This document shows positions 24,868-32,620 of a stretch of DNA of 64,000 nucleotides, piece by piece. A program made the translations under genes and the position numbers. The stretch's first letter is position 1, and the number at the start of each line of letters is the position of its first letter. The notes beneath the pieces were generated by a model. It had not been told where the DNA came from and did not search any database. It saw nothing but the letters and a program-made list of their open reading frames with translations. Source of the DNA: Halorubrum sp. 48-1-W (lineage in GTDB: Archaea > Halobacteriota > Halobacteria > Halobacteriales > Haloferacaceae); NCBI RefSeq assembly GCF_003287355.1, contig NZ_QMIM01000010.1, positions 109,636-173,635 on the forward strand, read 5' to 3'.

Positions 24868-25362
24868 ATGGCCGACGATTCGGGCTTGAGCGTGAATGGC
24901 CCTGATAGCTTAGGGGGTGCATTGCTGTACATCGTTATTGGAATTGCAATCATCAGCTACGGGGGGTACGACTATGTTCAGCAGACTGAGGCAGTTCGAG
25001 ATTCGGTCGAAGTGGATGCGACCATCACGGAACTCAGCATTGAAACAGACAGCGGAACGTCCGCAAGCCCGGGCGCGAATTACGAACCGGTCGTCGAGTT
25101 TGAGTACACATACAATGGAACCGGATATACTGGGACGAAAATATATCCAGCAGATATTGAACAGAGCTATGATACCCGGTCAGAAGCCGAATCAGCCATT
25201 GAACAGTACGAACAAGGGACACAGACGATCGCATATGTACCCCCAGATCAGCCGGGGGACGCGTTTTTGAAGAACAAGACGTCCAACGCCCCGATAATAG
25301 CGCTCGTACTCGGTGGACTGTTCACTCTCGTCGCGACAATCTCCGCTGTAAGGAAGATTTGA
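24868..25362 (+). CDS. DUF3592-like two-helix membrane protein
   Basis: 164 residues. A helix near 18-35 (GGALLYIVIGIAIISYGGYDYV), an extracytoplasmic beta-rich region with EVDATITELSIETDSG and EFEYTYNGTGYTGTKIYP, then Y(V)PPDQPGDAFL and a final helix (APIIALVLGGLFTLVATISAV). This is the DUF3592 arrangement. AT-rich relative to the core chromosome, so part of the island. Function unknown. Confidence 0.75.
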   Translation: MADDSGLSVNGPDSLGGALLYIVIGIAIISYGGYDYVQQTEAVRDSVEVDATITELSIETDSGTSASPGANYEPVVEFEYTYNGTGYTGTKIYPADIEQSYDTRSEAESAIEQYEQGTQTIAYVPPDQPGDAFLKNKTSNAPIIALVLGGLFTLVATISAVRKI

Positions 25363-25396
25363 GCCGAGTGTTATACCAATCACTGACTTCCCAGGG

Positions 25397-26435
25397 TTAG
25401 ACCTGTTCGGGCTGCGGTTCCGAACCATCAACCCCGACAAGACTGTACCGCTTCGATCCACCGTGTTGCTCGATATCGATGAGGTTGTAGTGCTCTAGCT
25501 TCGGCAGGTGGCTCTTACGGAGATACCGCAGTGTTACGGGGTCGTCGTGCGCCTCCCGATACCGCGCGTAGAGCTCCTTCTGGATGAGTACGTCCTCCTC
25601 CTCGAGGACTTCATAGAGAACGCGCTGATGTGTGTTCAGCTTCGAGATAGTCTTCTGGCGAACCTCACGCTCGGCGTCGGCGACGGCGTCCTCGACGAGT
25701 CGCGCCGGGATCGCTGAGAGCCCCTCTCGGCTGGCCATGCGCGCCCCGACCCGAAGCGCCGCGATCGCCTGCCGAGCGTCTCCTTCGGAGAGGCGTGCGA
25801 TCCGCGCGAGCACGTCCTCGTCGACGGCGCCGGGCCCGAGACCTTCACGAGCACGCCGGGAGAGGATCTCCGTGATCGCGTCCTCACTGCAGGTGTCGAA
25901 GCGCACGCGATAGGCGACGCTGATTCGGGAGGTAATTCGGTCGTCGAGGTCCGCGAAGAGATCGACCTCGCGGTTCGCAATGCCGATCCACGAGAGTCCG
26001 CGGATCTCGTGGAGGTCGTAGAGCACGTTCGTCTCGCGCAACTGGTCGACCTCATTGAGGATGACAACACCCGGACCGTGGAGGTCGGCCTTGATGCGGT
26101 CGATGAGGCGCCCCGTTGAGGAGGAGCGCGGCGCCAGCGAGATCTCGGGAGATCTGCACTGCGTTCCGCGTGTAGTCCTGCCAGCAGTTCACGTAGGCGT
26201 GCGGCACCTCGAGGACCTCCTGACGGAGTTCACGAACGGCGGCGCGGGCGACAGTTGTCTTCCCGACGCCGGAGGGCCCGAACAGAAAGCAGTTCTCGGC
26301 ACGAAAGCCGTCTTGGATGGGTTCGAGAGCGTCCGTCACCTCGTTCATGTGCCGGTTTCGCTCGACGATCGGGTCTGGAAGGTGGTTCTCTTCGAAGACC
26401 GCTCCATCGCGTACCACGTCTCCGTCGCGTATCAC
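25397..26435 (-). pseudogene. Frameshifted orc1/cdc6 with damaged Walker B
   Basis: The N-terminal half (from ATG 26435) has FGPSGVGKTTVARA (Walker A), then loses frame near 26113 within NG-GRLIDRIK. The second half, in another frame, reads GRLIDRIKADLHGPGVVILNEVDQL, where the usual DE of Walker B is NE, then sensor and lid regions and a complete winged helix (KTISKLNTHQRVLYEVLEEED...). So there are two independent hits, a frameshift and a Walker B Asp-to-Asn change, in an otherwise full-length initiator. Unless recoding occurs it is dead. Plasmid-type haloarchaeal Orc1/Cdc6 is the likely parent. Confidence 0.85.
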
Positions 26436-26479
26436 GTCTTGGTCGGTCTCGGTGTGAGTATATAAGCCGATGGCCGAGT

Positions 26480-26499
26480 GTTCCGGATGGTTCCGGATG
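26480..26499. repeat. Iteron-like repeats, site C
   Basis: Two perfect tandem copies of gttccggatg (26480-26499), about 45 bases upstream of the frameshifted orc1/cdc6 start. Same core as sites A and B. Confidence 0.65.
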
Positions 26500-26540
26500 G
26501 TCGTGGGCCGTGAACACAGGTGGCGTCAGTGGAATGCTAC

Positions 26541-27299
26541 CTACTCTGACTCAGCATTAGCGATCTGCATCGGAAGGCCCTCTCTATCCTGTGGGATTGA
26601 CTCCATATCTGCCTCCGCATGATCGAGAATACGTTCAAATTCACCGTCTCCTACTTTTCCGGTGAGCGCGAGCACCATCGCGTCCAGAAGGTCATCGCGG
26701 TTCGAGTTCCCGATGCGCCGTGCCCATGTTGGTTGCCCCTCAATGTATTCATCGGCGAATCTGTCGTAGACGCCCTTCGCGCTCTTGTCGACATCTCCGA
26801 GTAGCTCTCGCCGGGTGCTGAGTCCATCATCTTCGTGTTTTGAGGACAGAGTTCCCTCCGCAAGCGCTTTGAAGCACACCTCTGGATGCGATTCCAATAC
26901 CGTATCCTGCGCCTCTCCAGTATCTCTGAGGAACCGATCGACCTCCTGAATCCGAGGGATCAGCCCCCAAGCCTGACTCGATAGGCTGTCCTCGCGAGCA
27001 TCGATGTTCGCCTGTTTTGCGTCCTCGTATGTTCTCTTCTCGACCGCATCACGGCACGGCGTCCAGAAGACGCTACGAGCCCGCGCCGGGCCGAGAAACT
27101 CCTTCGCACCTCGGTCGCACCCGCGTCGTTCCGACTTGGGAAGCCCGATCGGGATATCGATAAGGATCGACTCGGCGTCGTCGTGTTCGAACCAGACGCT
27201 GTGTATCGAAGGGTGCATTTGTACAGTCCACTCGTCGCCGTCGATCGTGACTGCGAGCCATCCGCGAGATGCCCAATCGACTCCGACATAGGTGGTCAT
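26541..27299 (-). CDS. DUF429 predicted RNase H-like nuclease
   Basis: 252 residues from ATG 27299 (MTTYVGVDWASRGWLAV). DUF429 features: an Asp in the first strand (GVDWA), ESILIDIPIGLP with Asp, CDRGAKEFLGPARARSVFWTP, ESHPEVCFKAL, and a final NSNRDDLLDAMVLA with two Asp. The fold is RNase H-like and the acidic residues are intact, suggesting a metal nuclease. Common in haloarchaea, often in accessory DNA. Substrate unknown. Confidence 0.8.
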   Translation of the reverse strand: MTTYVGVDWASRGWLAVTIDGDEWTVQMHPSIHSVWFEHDDAESILIDIPIGLPKSERRGCDRGAKEFLGPARARSVFWTPCRDAVEKRTYEDAKQANIDAREDSLSSQAWGLIPRIQEVDRFLRDTGEAQDTVLESHPEVCFKALAEGTLSSKHEDDGLSTRRELLGDVDKSAKGVYDRFADEYIEGQPTWARRIGNSNRDDLLDAMVLALTGKVGDGEFERILDHAEADMESIPQDREGLPMQIANAESE

Positions 27300-27410
27300 A
27301 CGTTCACTGTCATCGGAGACGATATAAATCGGGCACTCCAACCGCTATAGCACACTTGCCGGGTAGTATCCGACAGAACGCTTATCCCGAATTGCCATCT
27401 ATTTACATAC

Positions 27411-27680
27411 ATGAGTACCGGGCGAGAGATTCACCTGATCGAAGAAGAGGAGGGACTCTGGTCGGCGATCGATGAAGAGACTGGTGTCGCCTCGTGTGGG
27501 AAGACGCGGGAGGAGGCCCTAGAGATGCTCGACGAGGCGGTCGCTCTTCATACGGGTGAGGCTGGCGAATCCGTGACTGATGAGGATCTGGAGGAACTGG
27601 GCCTGGATCCGGAGTCGGTGTCGGAAGAGGTGAGGGTTCCCGACGCGCCGTGGTTCGAAGACGCCGACGAGACGGCGTAA
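27411..27680 (+). CDS. hicB: HicB-like antitoxin
   Basis: 89 residues. HicB half-barrel: REIHLIEEEEGLWSAIDEETGVASCGKTREEALEMLDEAVALH, followed by an acidic tail that would bind HicA. It precedes HicA by 2 bases, antitoxin first, as in many archaeal pairs. No C-terminal DNA-binding domain is obvious. Confidence 0.85.
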   Translation: MSTGREIHLIEEEEGLWSAIDEETGVASCGKTREEALEMLDEAVALHTGEAGESVTDEDLEELGLDPESVSEEVRVPDAPWFEDADETA

Positions 27681-27682
27681 CA

Positions 27683-27928
27683 GTGGTTCGTCAGCGATTC
27701 AGCGGTTCGGAGATAGCGTCGGTACTGGCAGATATGGGATACACGCCAGTTGACCGAACGGGAAGTCATCTGAAGCGGCGATATGTCCACCCGGAGACGG
27801 ATGAGGTGCGGAATGTGACGGTCCCGATAGGTCACGAGATCAGTGGGAACACTCTGCGAAAGATTGTCGACCAGTGTGGTGCGGACGACTTCCACTCCCG
27901 GTGTGAGTGGATCGACGATCATCGGTGA
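27683..27928 (+). CDS. hicA: HicA mRNA-interferase toxin
   Basis: 81 residues from GTG 27683, two bases after the HicB stop; an upstream in-frame start at 27650 lies inside hicB and adds arginines only. dsRBD-like HicA: FSGSEIASVLADMGYTPVDRTGSHLKRRYVHPE, with the catalytic His in GSH, then VTVPIGHEISGNTLRKIVDQCG. Intact. Confidence 0.85.
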   Translation: MVRQRFSGSEIASVLADMGYTPVDRTGSHLKRRYVHPETDEVRNVTVPIGHEISGNTLRKIVDQCGADDFHSRCEWIDDHR

Positions 27929-28038
27929 CGGCCGACTTGATAGAGAAGTCGTCAACGAACCCCCTGAATCCGCCCCGATCACGCCGGTGACCCCGTCGGT
28001 TCTGCCGTACTAAGTGCTACCTTCTTTGAGAAAGTGGT

Positions 28039-28642
28039 ATGCGATTAGAGTCCACCGGGAAGCCGGATCAGTACAAGTGCTGGCTCACCGACGACGAATT
28101 CGAGGAACTCCGCCGCGCTTCGGGGAGCATCCGCGACGACCTGGTGATCCAACTCGGCGGGTTCGTCGGGCTCCGTGCCTTCGAGATCCCACAGGTCGCA
28201 CCGAAACACGTCAAACGTACCCCGGACGGGGATCACTTCCGGCTCCGCGTCCCGGAGGGAAAGGACACGACCGGGAACGGCGGGAAGCCTCGCGACGCGT
28301 ACCTCCCCCGCGACGTGGAGGGCGACATCCACCGGTACGTCTCGACGGAGGACGTCGGCCGCCGCGAGCCGATCGTGGACCTCTCCGAGAGCGGTGTCCG
28401 GACCGTGGTCAAACGCACGGCCGAGCGCGCAGCCGAGAACACGGGAGACGAAGACTTCTGCCACGTCTCGAGCCACGATCTCCGTCGCCGGTTCGCCCAG
28501 CGGCTCCTCGTCGAAACCGGTGAACCCCCGCGTCGTCATGACCGTCGGCGGGTGGGACTCCTTCCAGGCGGTCGAGCCGTATCTCGACGCGCCGACGCCT
28601 GAACTCGTTAATCAGGCCTTCGAGGAAGCGGGATTCGCATAG
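28039..28642 (+). pseudogene. Tyrosine recombinase (XerC/D-like integrase), frameshifted
   Basis: The first 165 codons hold the catalytic domain start: GLRAFEI (Arg I) and SSHDLRRRFAQ (His-x-x-Arg). After LLVETG the frame breaks near 28523; the correct continuation, NPRVVMTVGGWDSFQAVEPYL then DAPTPELVNQAFEEAGFA, with the Trp and nucleophile Tyr, lies in the third frame and ends at 28642. A 2-base loss (ETGV to ETGE) explains it. The N-terminal SAM-like domain is also missing or minimal. It lies 730 bases from tRNA-Ile, so it was probably the element's integrase. Confidence 0.85.
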
Positions 28643-28902
28643 ATTCAAAAATTCGGTTCTGTTAAAACTCTCTATCGGCAACATATTCCAGCAGTTACGC
28701 TGAATACAGAGGCTGAAGTCAGCACGACGGCTTCGCTTACTTCCCGCAAATCGGATGAACCACCCATTCGTTGAACGTACCGCCCTGTCGCGAGCACGCC
28801 GATTGTCATTGGGGGTTGTGGAGTCGGGCCGGTAGCACGTGCGTATATTCCATTAGAGGGTGAATACCAATAACGCGGTAACACATACCTTGCGGTTGGA
28901 CT
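28643..28902. other. AT-rich gap, no gene seen
   Basis: 260 bases between the integrase remnant and the DUF1059 gene. It contains ggctgaagtcagcacga (28711 onward), which recurs imperfectly as ggctgaactcagcacga near 29249. No start-to-stop frame with haloarchaeal composition. Confidence 0.4.
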
Positions 28903-29070
28903 ATGCAAAGACTTGAGTGCCCCGTAGACGGATGTAGCGCGACCATTGAAGCTGAGACTGAACAAGAGGTCATGGCTCAAGCCGAAGAACACGCGAACAG
29001 TTCACACCCCGAACTCGAACTGGACGACGAGACCGTCGAAAACATCAGATCAAGTATTATACAGGTCTAA
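28903..29070 (+). CDS. DUF1059-like small zinc-finger-type protein
   Basis: 55 residues. Reads MQRLECPVDGCSATIEAETE..., AEEHANSSHPELELDDETVENIRS, SIIQV. Cys6 and Cys11 with His30 and His35 form a C-x4-C/H-x4-H set like other DUF1059 small proteins (Cys2His2-type). Start ATG 28903 is preceded by a GC-poor promoter region. Function unknown; such proteins are frequent stand-alone haloarchaeal genes. Located between integrase remnant and tRNA. Confidence 0.7.
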   Translation: MQRLECPVDGCSATIEAETEQEVMAQAEEHANSSHPELELDDETVENIRSSIIQV

Positions 29071-29339
29071 GGGTAGGGACTGTATTGATCGAAGTAGTGG
29101 CCGATCCGACCAGGTGGCTTTCACAGAACACCTGTGTGAGATACGCGCCCTGTATTTAGCAAACGTTTCCTATCAGTTCCAAAGGATTTCAACAGAGCCA
29201 CATCATCAACTAAACCTGATTCAAGGATAGCGGGGAACTGCGTGATGGCTACGGCTGAACTCAGCACGAAATAGACCTTTCTCTCAAGATCTGTAGGAAC
29301 GAAGTTAGGTGGCTGGGGAGGCGTACAGCCCCTAACACG

Positions 29340-29358
29340 CCACGGCCAGAGACCGTGG
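29340..29358. terminator. Hairpin just downstream of tRNA-Ile
   Basis: ccacgg (29340-29345) and ccgtgg (29353-29358) pair perfectly around a 7-base loop, 11 bases beyond the tRNA 3' end. It may aid termination or processing. The preceding 270 bases hold no gene. Confidence 0.35.
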
Positions 29359-29368
29359 ACGCTGTAGG

Positions 29369-29442
29369 TGGGCCAACACGGATTTGAACCGTGGACCTCC
29401 CGGTTATCAGCCGAGCGCTCAACCTGACTGAGCTATTGGCCC
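29369..29442 (-). tRNA. tRNA-Ile (anticodon GAT)
   Basis: 74 nt. Acceptor arms GGGCCAA and TTGGCCC pair fully, discriminator A. The anticodon loop is CTGATAA with GAT; the T arm loop has GGTTCAAATCC. D arm AGCTCAGTCAGGTTGAGC. No intron. The 3' end points toward the accessory island, the usual side for elements integrated by tyrosine recombinases. Confidence 0.95.
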
Positions 29443-29554
29443 AGGTGAGCGCATCAGGTGGTTTCGTGGGTAGGATTTTAAGGGTTTCCTTTCAGTAGCG
29501 TGCCGCCGTCGGGCGGTTTACGATCGGATCGCGGGACCCGAACGGGATCCGGAC

Positions 29555-30196
29555 TCACCCGGAGCGCTCCTCGCGTTCCGGGTCGTCGTCCTCGACCGTG
29601 TACTCCACGTCGACGACGTCCTCGGGGTCGTCGGCGGACCCGCGTCCACCCGCGCCCGAGGCACCGACGCCGCCCGAGGGGTCGTCCCCGTCGTCCCCGG
29701 ACGAACCCGGAAAGCCGCCGGGGAAGCCCTCGGCGTCTCCCGGGAAGCCGCCGTCGCCTCCGGCGGCGTTCTCGCCAGGGAAGCCGCCGATGTACACGTT
29801 CCCCGTGGCGAAGCCGCCGGTCTCGCGGTCGATGTACGGCACGACGACGTACCGCTTGACCGCTATGCGGATCGGGATCCTCGTGAGCGGCAACGCGAGG
29901 AGGAACCCGAGCGCGTCGGTGACCAGTCCGGGCGTGAGCAGGAACGCCCCAGCGGCGATGAGGAGCCCGCCGTCGAGCAGTTCGTCGGTCGGCGGCTCCC
30001 CGCGAGCGAGTTTCCGCTGGACCCGCATGAGGGTCGCGCGTCCCTCGGCGCGCAAAAGCAACATCCCGAGGATCGCCGTCAACACGACGAGCCCGACCGT
30101 CATCGCCCACCCGAGTCGCGTCGCGACGAAGACGAGGAACAACGCGTCGGCGAGGGGGACGACGAGGAGCAACGCGAGCAACGTTCGCGGGCGCAT
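29555..30196 (-). CDS. fxsA: FxsA-family membrane protein
   Basis: 213 residues from ATG 30196. FxsA core (residues 1-120): LLALLLVVPLADALFLVFVATRLGW, LTAILGMLLLRAEGRATLMRVQRKLARGEPPTDELLDGGLLIAAGAFLLTPGLVTDALGFLLALP, three to four helices. A long cytoplasmic Gly/Asp-rich tail with repeated GGFPG follows. In E. coli FxsA relieves phage exclusion when overproduced; the archaeal role is unknown. Core-type composition marks the end of the island. Confidence 0.85.
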   Translation of the reverse strand: MRPRTLLALLLVVPLADALFLVFVATRLGWAMTVGLVVLTAILGMLLLRAEGRATLMRVQRKLARGEPPTDELLDGGLLIAAGAFLLTPGLVTDALGFLLALPLTRIPIRIAVKRYVVVPYIDRETGGFATGNVYIGGFPGENAAGGDGGFPGDAEGFPGGFPGSSGDDGDDPSGGVGASGAGGRGSADDPEDVVDVEYTVEDDDPEREERSG

Positions 30197-30312
30197 GCCC
30201 CAGGGTTCCGGCCCGGCCCCCATAGCCCTTTTCGTCCCGGACGAGCGCCCTCCCCGACAGGGCGTCCGCTCGCTACCGCCACGGCTTTGACCCCGCGAAC
30301 CGAGCCACGGTC

Positions 30313-31056
30313 ATGGACATCGTCGGCTCGCTCGGTCGCGACCCGCCCGAGCGCGGATCCCCGGAGGACGGCCGGTTGTCCCGCTGGGTCGCGCCGCTAC
30401 CCACAGCGCTGGAGGACGTCGCCTACCGGTTCGTCTGGGGTATCGTCGCGATAAATCTCCTCGGGACCGCCTTCGGCTTCTGGTACTACCGGTTCCAGTT
30501 CGGGCTGGTCCCCGTCGAGATGTGGCCGTTCGTCCCCGACAGCCCGGGTGCGACGCTCTTCATCGCGCTCGCGTTCGCGTCGTGGGCGGTCGGACGGTCA
30601 AACGACACTCTCGCAGTGCTCGCGTTCTTCGGGAACGTCAAACTCGGGCTGTGGACCCCGTACGTGCTCGTCGTCTTCTACCCCGCGTTCCTCGCTAACA
30701 CGGGACCCGCGCTGTACGCGTTCCTGTTCGTGAGCCACCTCGGGATGGTGGTCCAGGCGTTCGCGATCCACCGAATGACCGACTTCCCGGTGCGGGCGGT
30801 CGCGGTCGCGACCGCGTGGTACACCCTCGACTTGCTGATGGACTACTTCGTTCCGGTGATCGGCGGGGTCACCCACACGTCGCTCCCGTACCGCGACGGC
30901 CTCCCGTGGTTCACGACCACCGTGCTCCAGGTCGCGGCCGCGGGAGCGGTCGTGCTCACCGTCGTACCGCTTTTTTTCGCGCTCTGGACGCGGGTCGAGA
31001 CGCTCCGAAGACGGACGGAGCTGAAGACGGACGGAGCTGAAGACGGACGGAGCTGA
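30313..31056 (+). CDS. DUF1405 membrane protein
   Basis: 247 residues, six or so membrane helices. DUF1405 features: INLLGTAFGFWYYRFQ, then GNVKLGLWTPYVLVVF, FLFVSHLGMVVQA, and AWYTLDLLMDYFVPVIGGVTHTSLPY. Function unknown. Its last 16 codons lie in a 16-bp tandem repeat (units from 31008), so the C-terminus LKTDGAEDGRS is repeat-derived and may vary between strains. Confidence 0.8.
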   Translation: MDIVGSLGRDPPERGSPEDGRLSRWVAPLPTALEDVAYRFVWGIVAINLLGTAFGFWYYRFQFGLVPVEMWPFVPDSPGATLFIALAFASWAVGRSNDTLAVLAFFGNVKLGLWTPYVLVVFYPAFLANTGPALYAFLFVSHLGMVVQAFAIHRMTDFPVRAVAVATAWYTLDLLMDYFVPVIGGVTHTSLPYRDGLPWFTTTVLQVAAAGAVVLTVVPLFFALWTRVETLRRRTELKTDGAEDGRS

Positions 31057-31068
31057 AGACGGACGGAC
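31008..31068. repeat. Tandem 16-bp repeat overlapping the DUF1405 stop
   Basis: aagacggacggagctg at 31008, 31024 and 31040, with a partial copy at 31056. The period is not a multiple of three, so copy number changes would alter the protein end; the TGA stop falls inside the third unit. Confidence 0.9.
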
Positions 31069-31138
31069 AGTTATGTTCTGATCAGTACATTTCCGCACGA
31101 GTGACCGATATTCGTGCGGTGAAATCGATGTTTATCGA

Positions 31139-31157
31139 GTTTTAGGTCCCGTAAAAC
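31139..31157. promoter_or_regulatory. Inverted repeat upstream of dpsA promoter
   Basis: gtttta (31139-31144) and taaaac (31152-31157) form a perfect 6-bp dyad with a 7-base spacer. A TATA-like ggatataagtagg follows at 31174-31186, 24-36 bases before the ATG. The left half contains TTTAGG, half of the operator seen at 32366. A metal-regulator site upstream of TATA, perhaps activating, is inferred. Confidence 0.5.
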
Positions 31158-31209
31158 GTGTTTCATGTCGATTGGATATAAGTAGGTGGAGGTCGTAGAT
31201 GGAGACGCT

Positions 31210-31755
31210 ATGAGTACGCAAAAAGAGATACGGCAGCGTGCCGGCACCGTCGAGGAGAACGCCCTCAGGCTCGAAACCGAGAAGGCCGAACAGATAATCG
31301 AGGCGCTGAACGCGGACCTCGCGGACGCGTACGTCCTCTACCACCAGCTCCACAAACACCACTGGAACGTCGAGGGTGCGGAGTTCCTCGACGTCCACGT
31401 CTTCCTCCAGGAGGTGTACGAGGACGTCGAGGCGGCCGCCGACGAGCTGGCCGAACGACTCCAGGCGCTCGGCGGCGTCCCGCACGCCAGCATGACCACC
31501 CTCGCGGAGAACGCGACGGTGGAGCCGGAAGACGAGGACGTCTACGACGTCCGTACCTCCCTCGCGAACGACCTGGAGATAATGGGCGACGTCATCGAGA
31601 GCTACCGGCAGCACATCGAACTCGTGGACGGGCTCGGCGACTACGCCACCGGCGAGATGCTCCGCGAACAGCTGGAAACGATAGAAGAGCACGCCCACCA
31701 CATCGAACACTACCTCGAGGACGACAGCCTCGTCGTCGAGTCCGCGGCGAACTGA
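31210..31755 (+). CDS. dpsA: Dps-type ferritin-like iron-storage/DNA-protection protein
   Basis: 181 residues. Dps four-helix bundle: LNADLADAYVLYHQLHKHHWNVEGAEFLDVHVFLQEVYEDVEAAADELAERLQALGG, containing the H-x-x-H-W and D/E residues of the interfacial ferroxidase centre, followed by helices D and E with ETIEEHAHHIEHYLED. Haloarchaeal DpsA forms dodecamers that oxidise and store iron and shield DNA from hydroxyl radicals. The start at ATG 31210 fits a leaderless mRNA from the TATA at 31175. Confidence 0.92.
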   Translation: MSTQKEIRQRAGTVEENALRLETEKAEQIIEALNADLADAYVLYHQLHKHHWNVEGAEFLDVHVFLQEVYEDVEAAADELAERLQALGGVPHASMTTLAENATVEPEDEDVYDVRTSLANDLEIMGDVIESYRQHIELVDGLGDYATGEMLREQLETIEEHAHHIEHYLEDDSLVVESAAN

Positions 31756-31806
31756 CCCGACCGACGGAGGCGACTCGACGGCCCGACGCAACCCGCCGAT
31801 CCGACC

Positions 31807-32181
31807 TTATCGAACGTCCGGCGCGCTGTCGTCGGTTCGTCCGGGTATCTCCACTTCTATCTCCAAGCTCGGCTCCCCCGTCCCCTCGAAGTCGATCTCG
31901 AGTTCGACTGGCTCGCCGAACGCGAAGGGGAGTTCCCACTCGTCGGTCGCGAGCCGGAGCTCGTCGCCGTCCCTGAGTTTCTCCCCGATCTCTATCAGGA
32001 ACGACCCCGCCTCGCTCGCGTCGAGACGGTACTCACGTTCGAAGTTCCGCCCCGAACGGATGAGTGTCGGATCCGCCCCCGCGTCCGGCGACTGGTTGGC
32101 CTCGGGAGCGGCGTCACTCTCGGGGGCGGCGTCACTCTCGGGGGCGGCGTCACTCTCGGGGGCGGCGTCGGGGTCGGTCAT
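31807..32181 (-). CDS. Amphi-Trp domain protein with SDAAPE repeats
   Basis: 124 residues. N-terminal tail of four near-identical SDAAPE units (18-bp DNA repeat near 32105-32170), then the amphi-Trp domain: FEREYRLDASEAGSFLIEIGEKLRDGDELRLATDEWELPFAF..VELEIDFEG...SLEIEVEIPG. Function of the domain is unknown. ATG 32181 overlaps the stop of the upstream 59-residue gene (ATGA), so the two form an operon behind the metal-type operator at 32366. Confidence 0.8.
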   Translation of the reverse strand: MTDPDAAPESDAAPESDAAPESDAAPEANQSPDAGADPTLIRSGRNFEREYRLDASEAGSFLIEIGEKLRDGDELRLATDEWELPFAFGEPVELEIDFEGTGEPSLEIEVEIPGRTDDSAPDVR

Positions 32182-32357
32182 CGGAGGACGTCGACGAGAG
32201 CGTCGACGGCGATCCATCCGTCCGTGTTCCCGGATTCGATGAACACCGACCGCCCGGGGCTACACTCACAGACGTTCACGTCGGGCGTTCGGGCCGGTTC
32301 GGGTTCGCGTTCGGACCCGCGACGGGGTTCGTTGCGGGACTGAGCTCCTGTTGGCAT
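32178..32357 (-). CDS. 59-residue protein of the DUF7331-like haloarchaeal family
   Basis: Reads MPTGAQSRNEPRRGSER..., then a C-terminal core VNVCECSPGRSVFIESGNTD then GWIAVDALVDVLR. I recognise this core (PGR..F.ESGN..GWIA.D) from a widespread small haloarchaeal family of unknown function. A C-x-C pair precedes it. The stop overlaps the amphi-Trp ATG by 4 bases. The start lies only 8 bases from the inverted repeat at 32366-32381, so initiation is presumably at or inside the operator. Confidence 0.7.
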   Translation of the reverse strand: MPTGAQSRNEPRRGSEREPEPARTPDVNVCECSPGRSVFIESGNTDGWIAVDALVDVLR

Positions 32358-32365
32358 GGACTGTG

Positions 32366-32381
32366 TTTAGGGAGACCTAAA
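32366..32381 (-). promoter_or_regulatory. DtxR/Idr-type operator (TTTAGG-N4-CCTAAA)
   Basis: tttagg-gaga-cctaaa is a perfect 6-bp inverted repeat with a 4-base spacer, the form I know for archaeal iron-dependent repressors (Idr/SirR, DtxR family). It lies 9 bases upstream of the ATG at 32357 and would block the transcription start, giving repression when metal is replete. No repressor gene is in the window. Confidence 0.65.
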
Positions 32382-32620
32382 ACAAAAAGGGTGCGGTCGA
32401 CGACGGTCGATGCGCCGTGATGGACGGTCTCCCACCTGGTGGAGATCGCGTGGCCCGCTCACGGCGACGCGATCTCGCGGGACGTCGGATCCCTGGAAGG
32501 TGTTCCAGGCGCCACGATCGTCGGGCACACCCGGTTTGTGGAGTCGAACGGAGCCGTCGCTCGCCCCGCGGTACCGACCCTCAACGGGGTTTTTTGCGGA
32601 GTCGGATCGTGCCCTGCGAC

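Noticed and set aside
28711..29265. 17-bp imperfect direct repeats (ggctga-tcagcacga) flanking the DUF1059 gene
   Set aside because: Too short and imperfect to call att sites or IS ends; noted only in the gap entry.
17000..29369. A second copy of the tRNA-Ile 3' end as attachment site of the island
   Set aside because: I looked for the tRNA 3' sequence on the far side and saw none, so att sites are not claimed.
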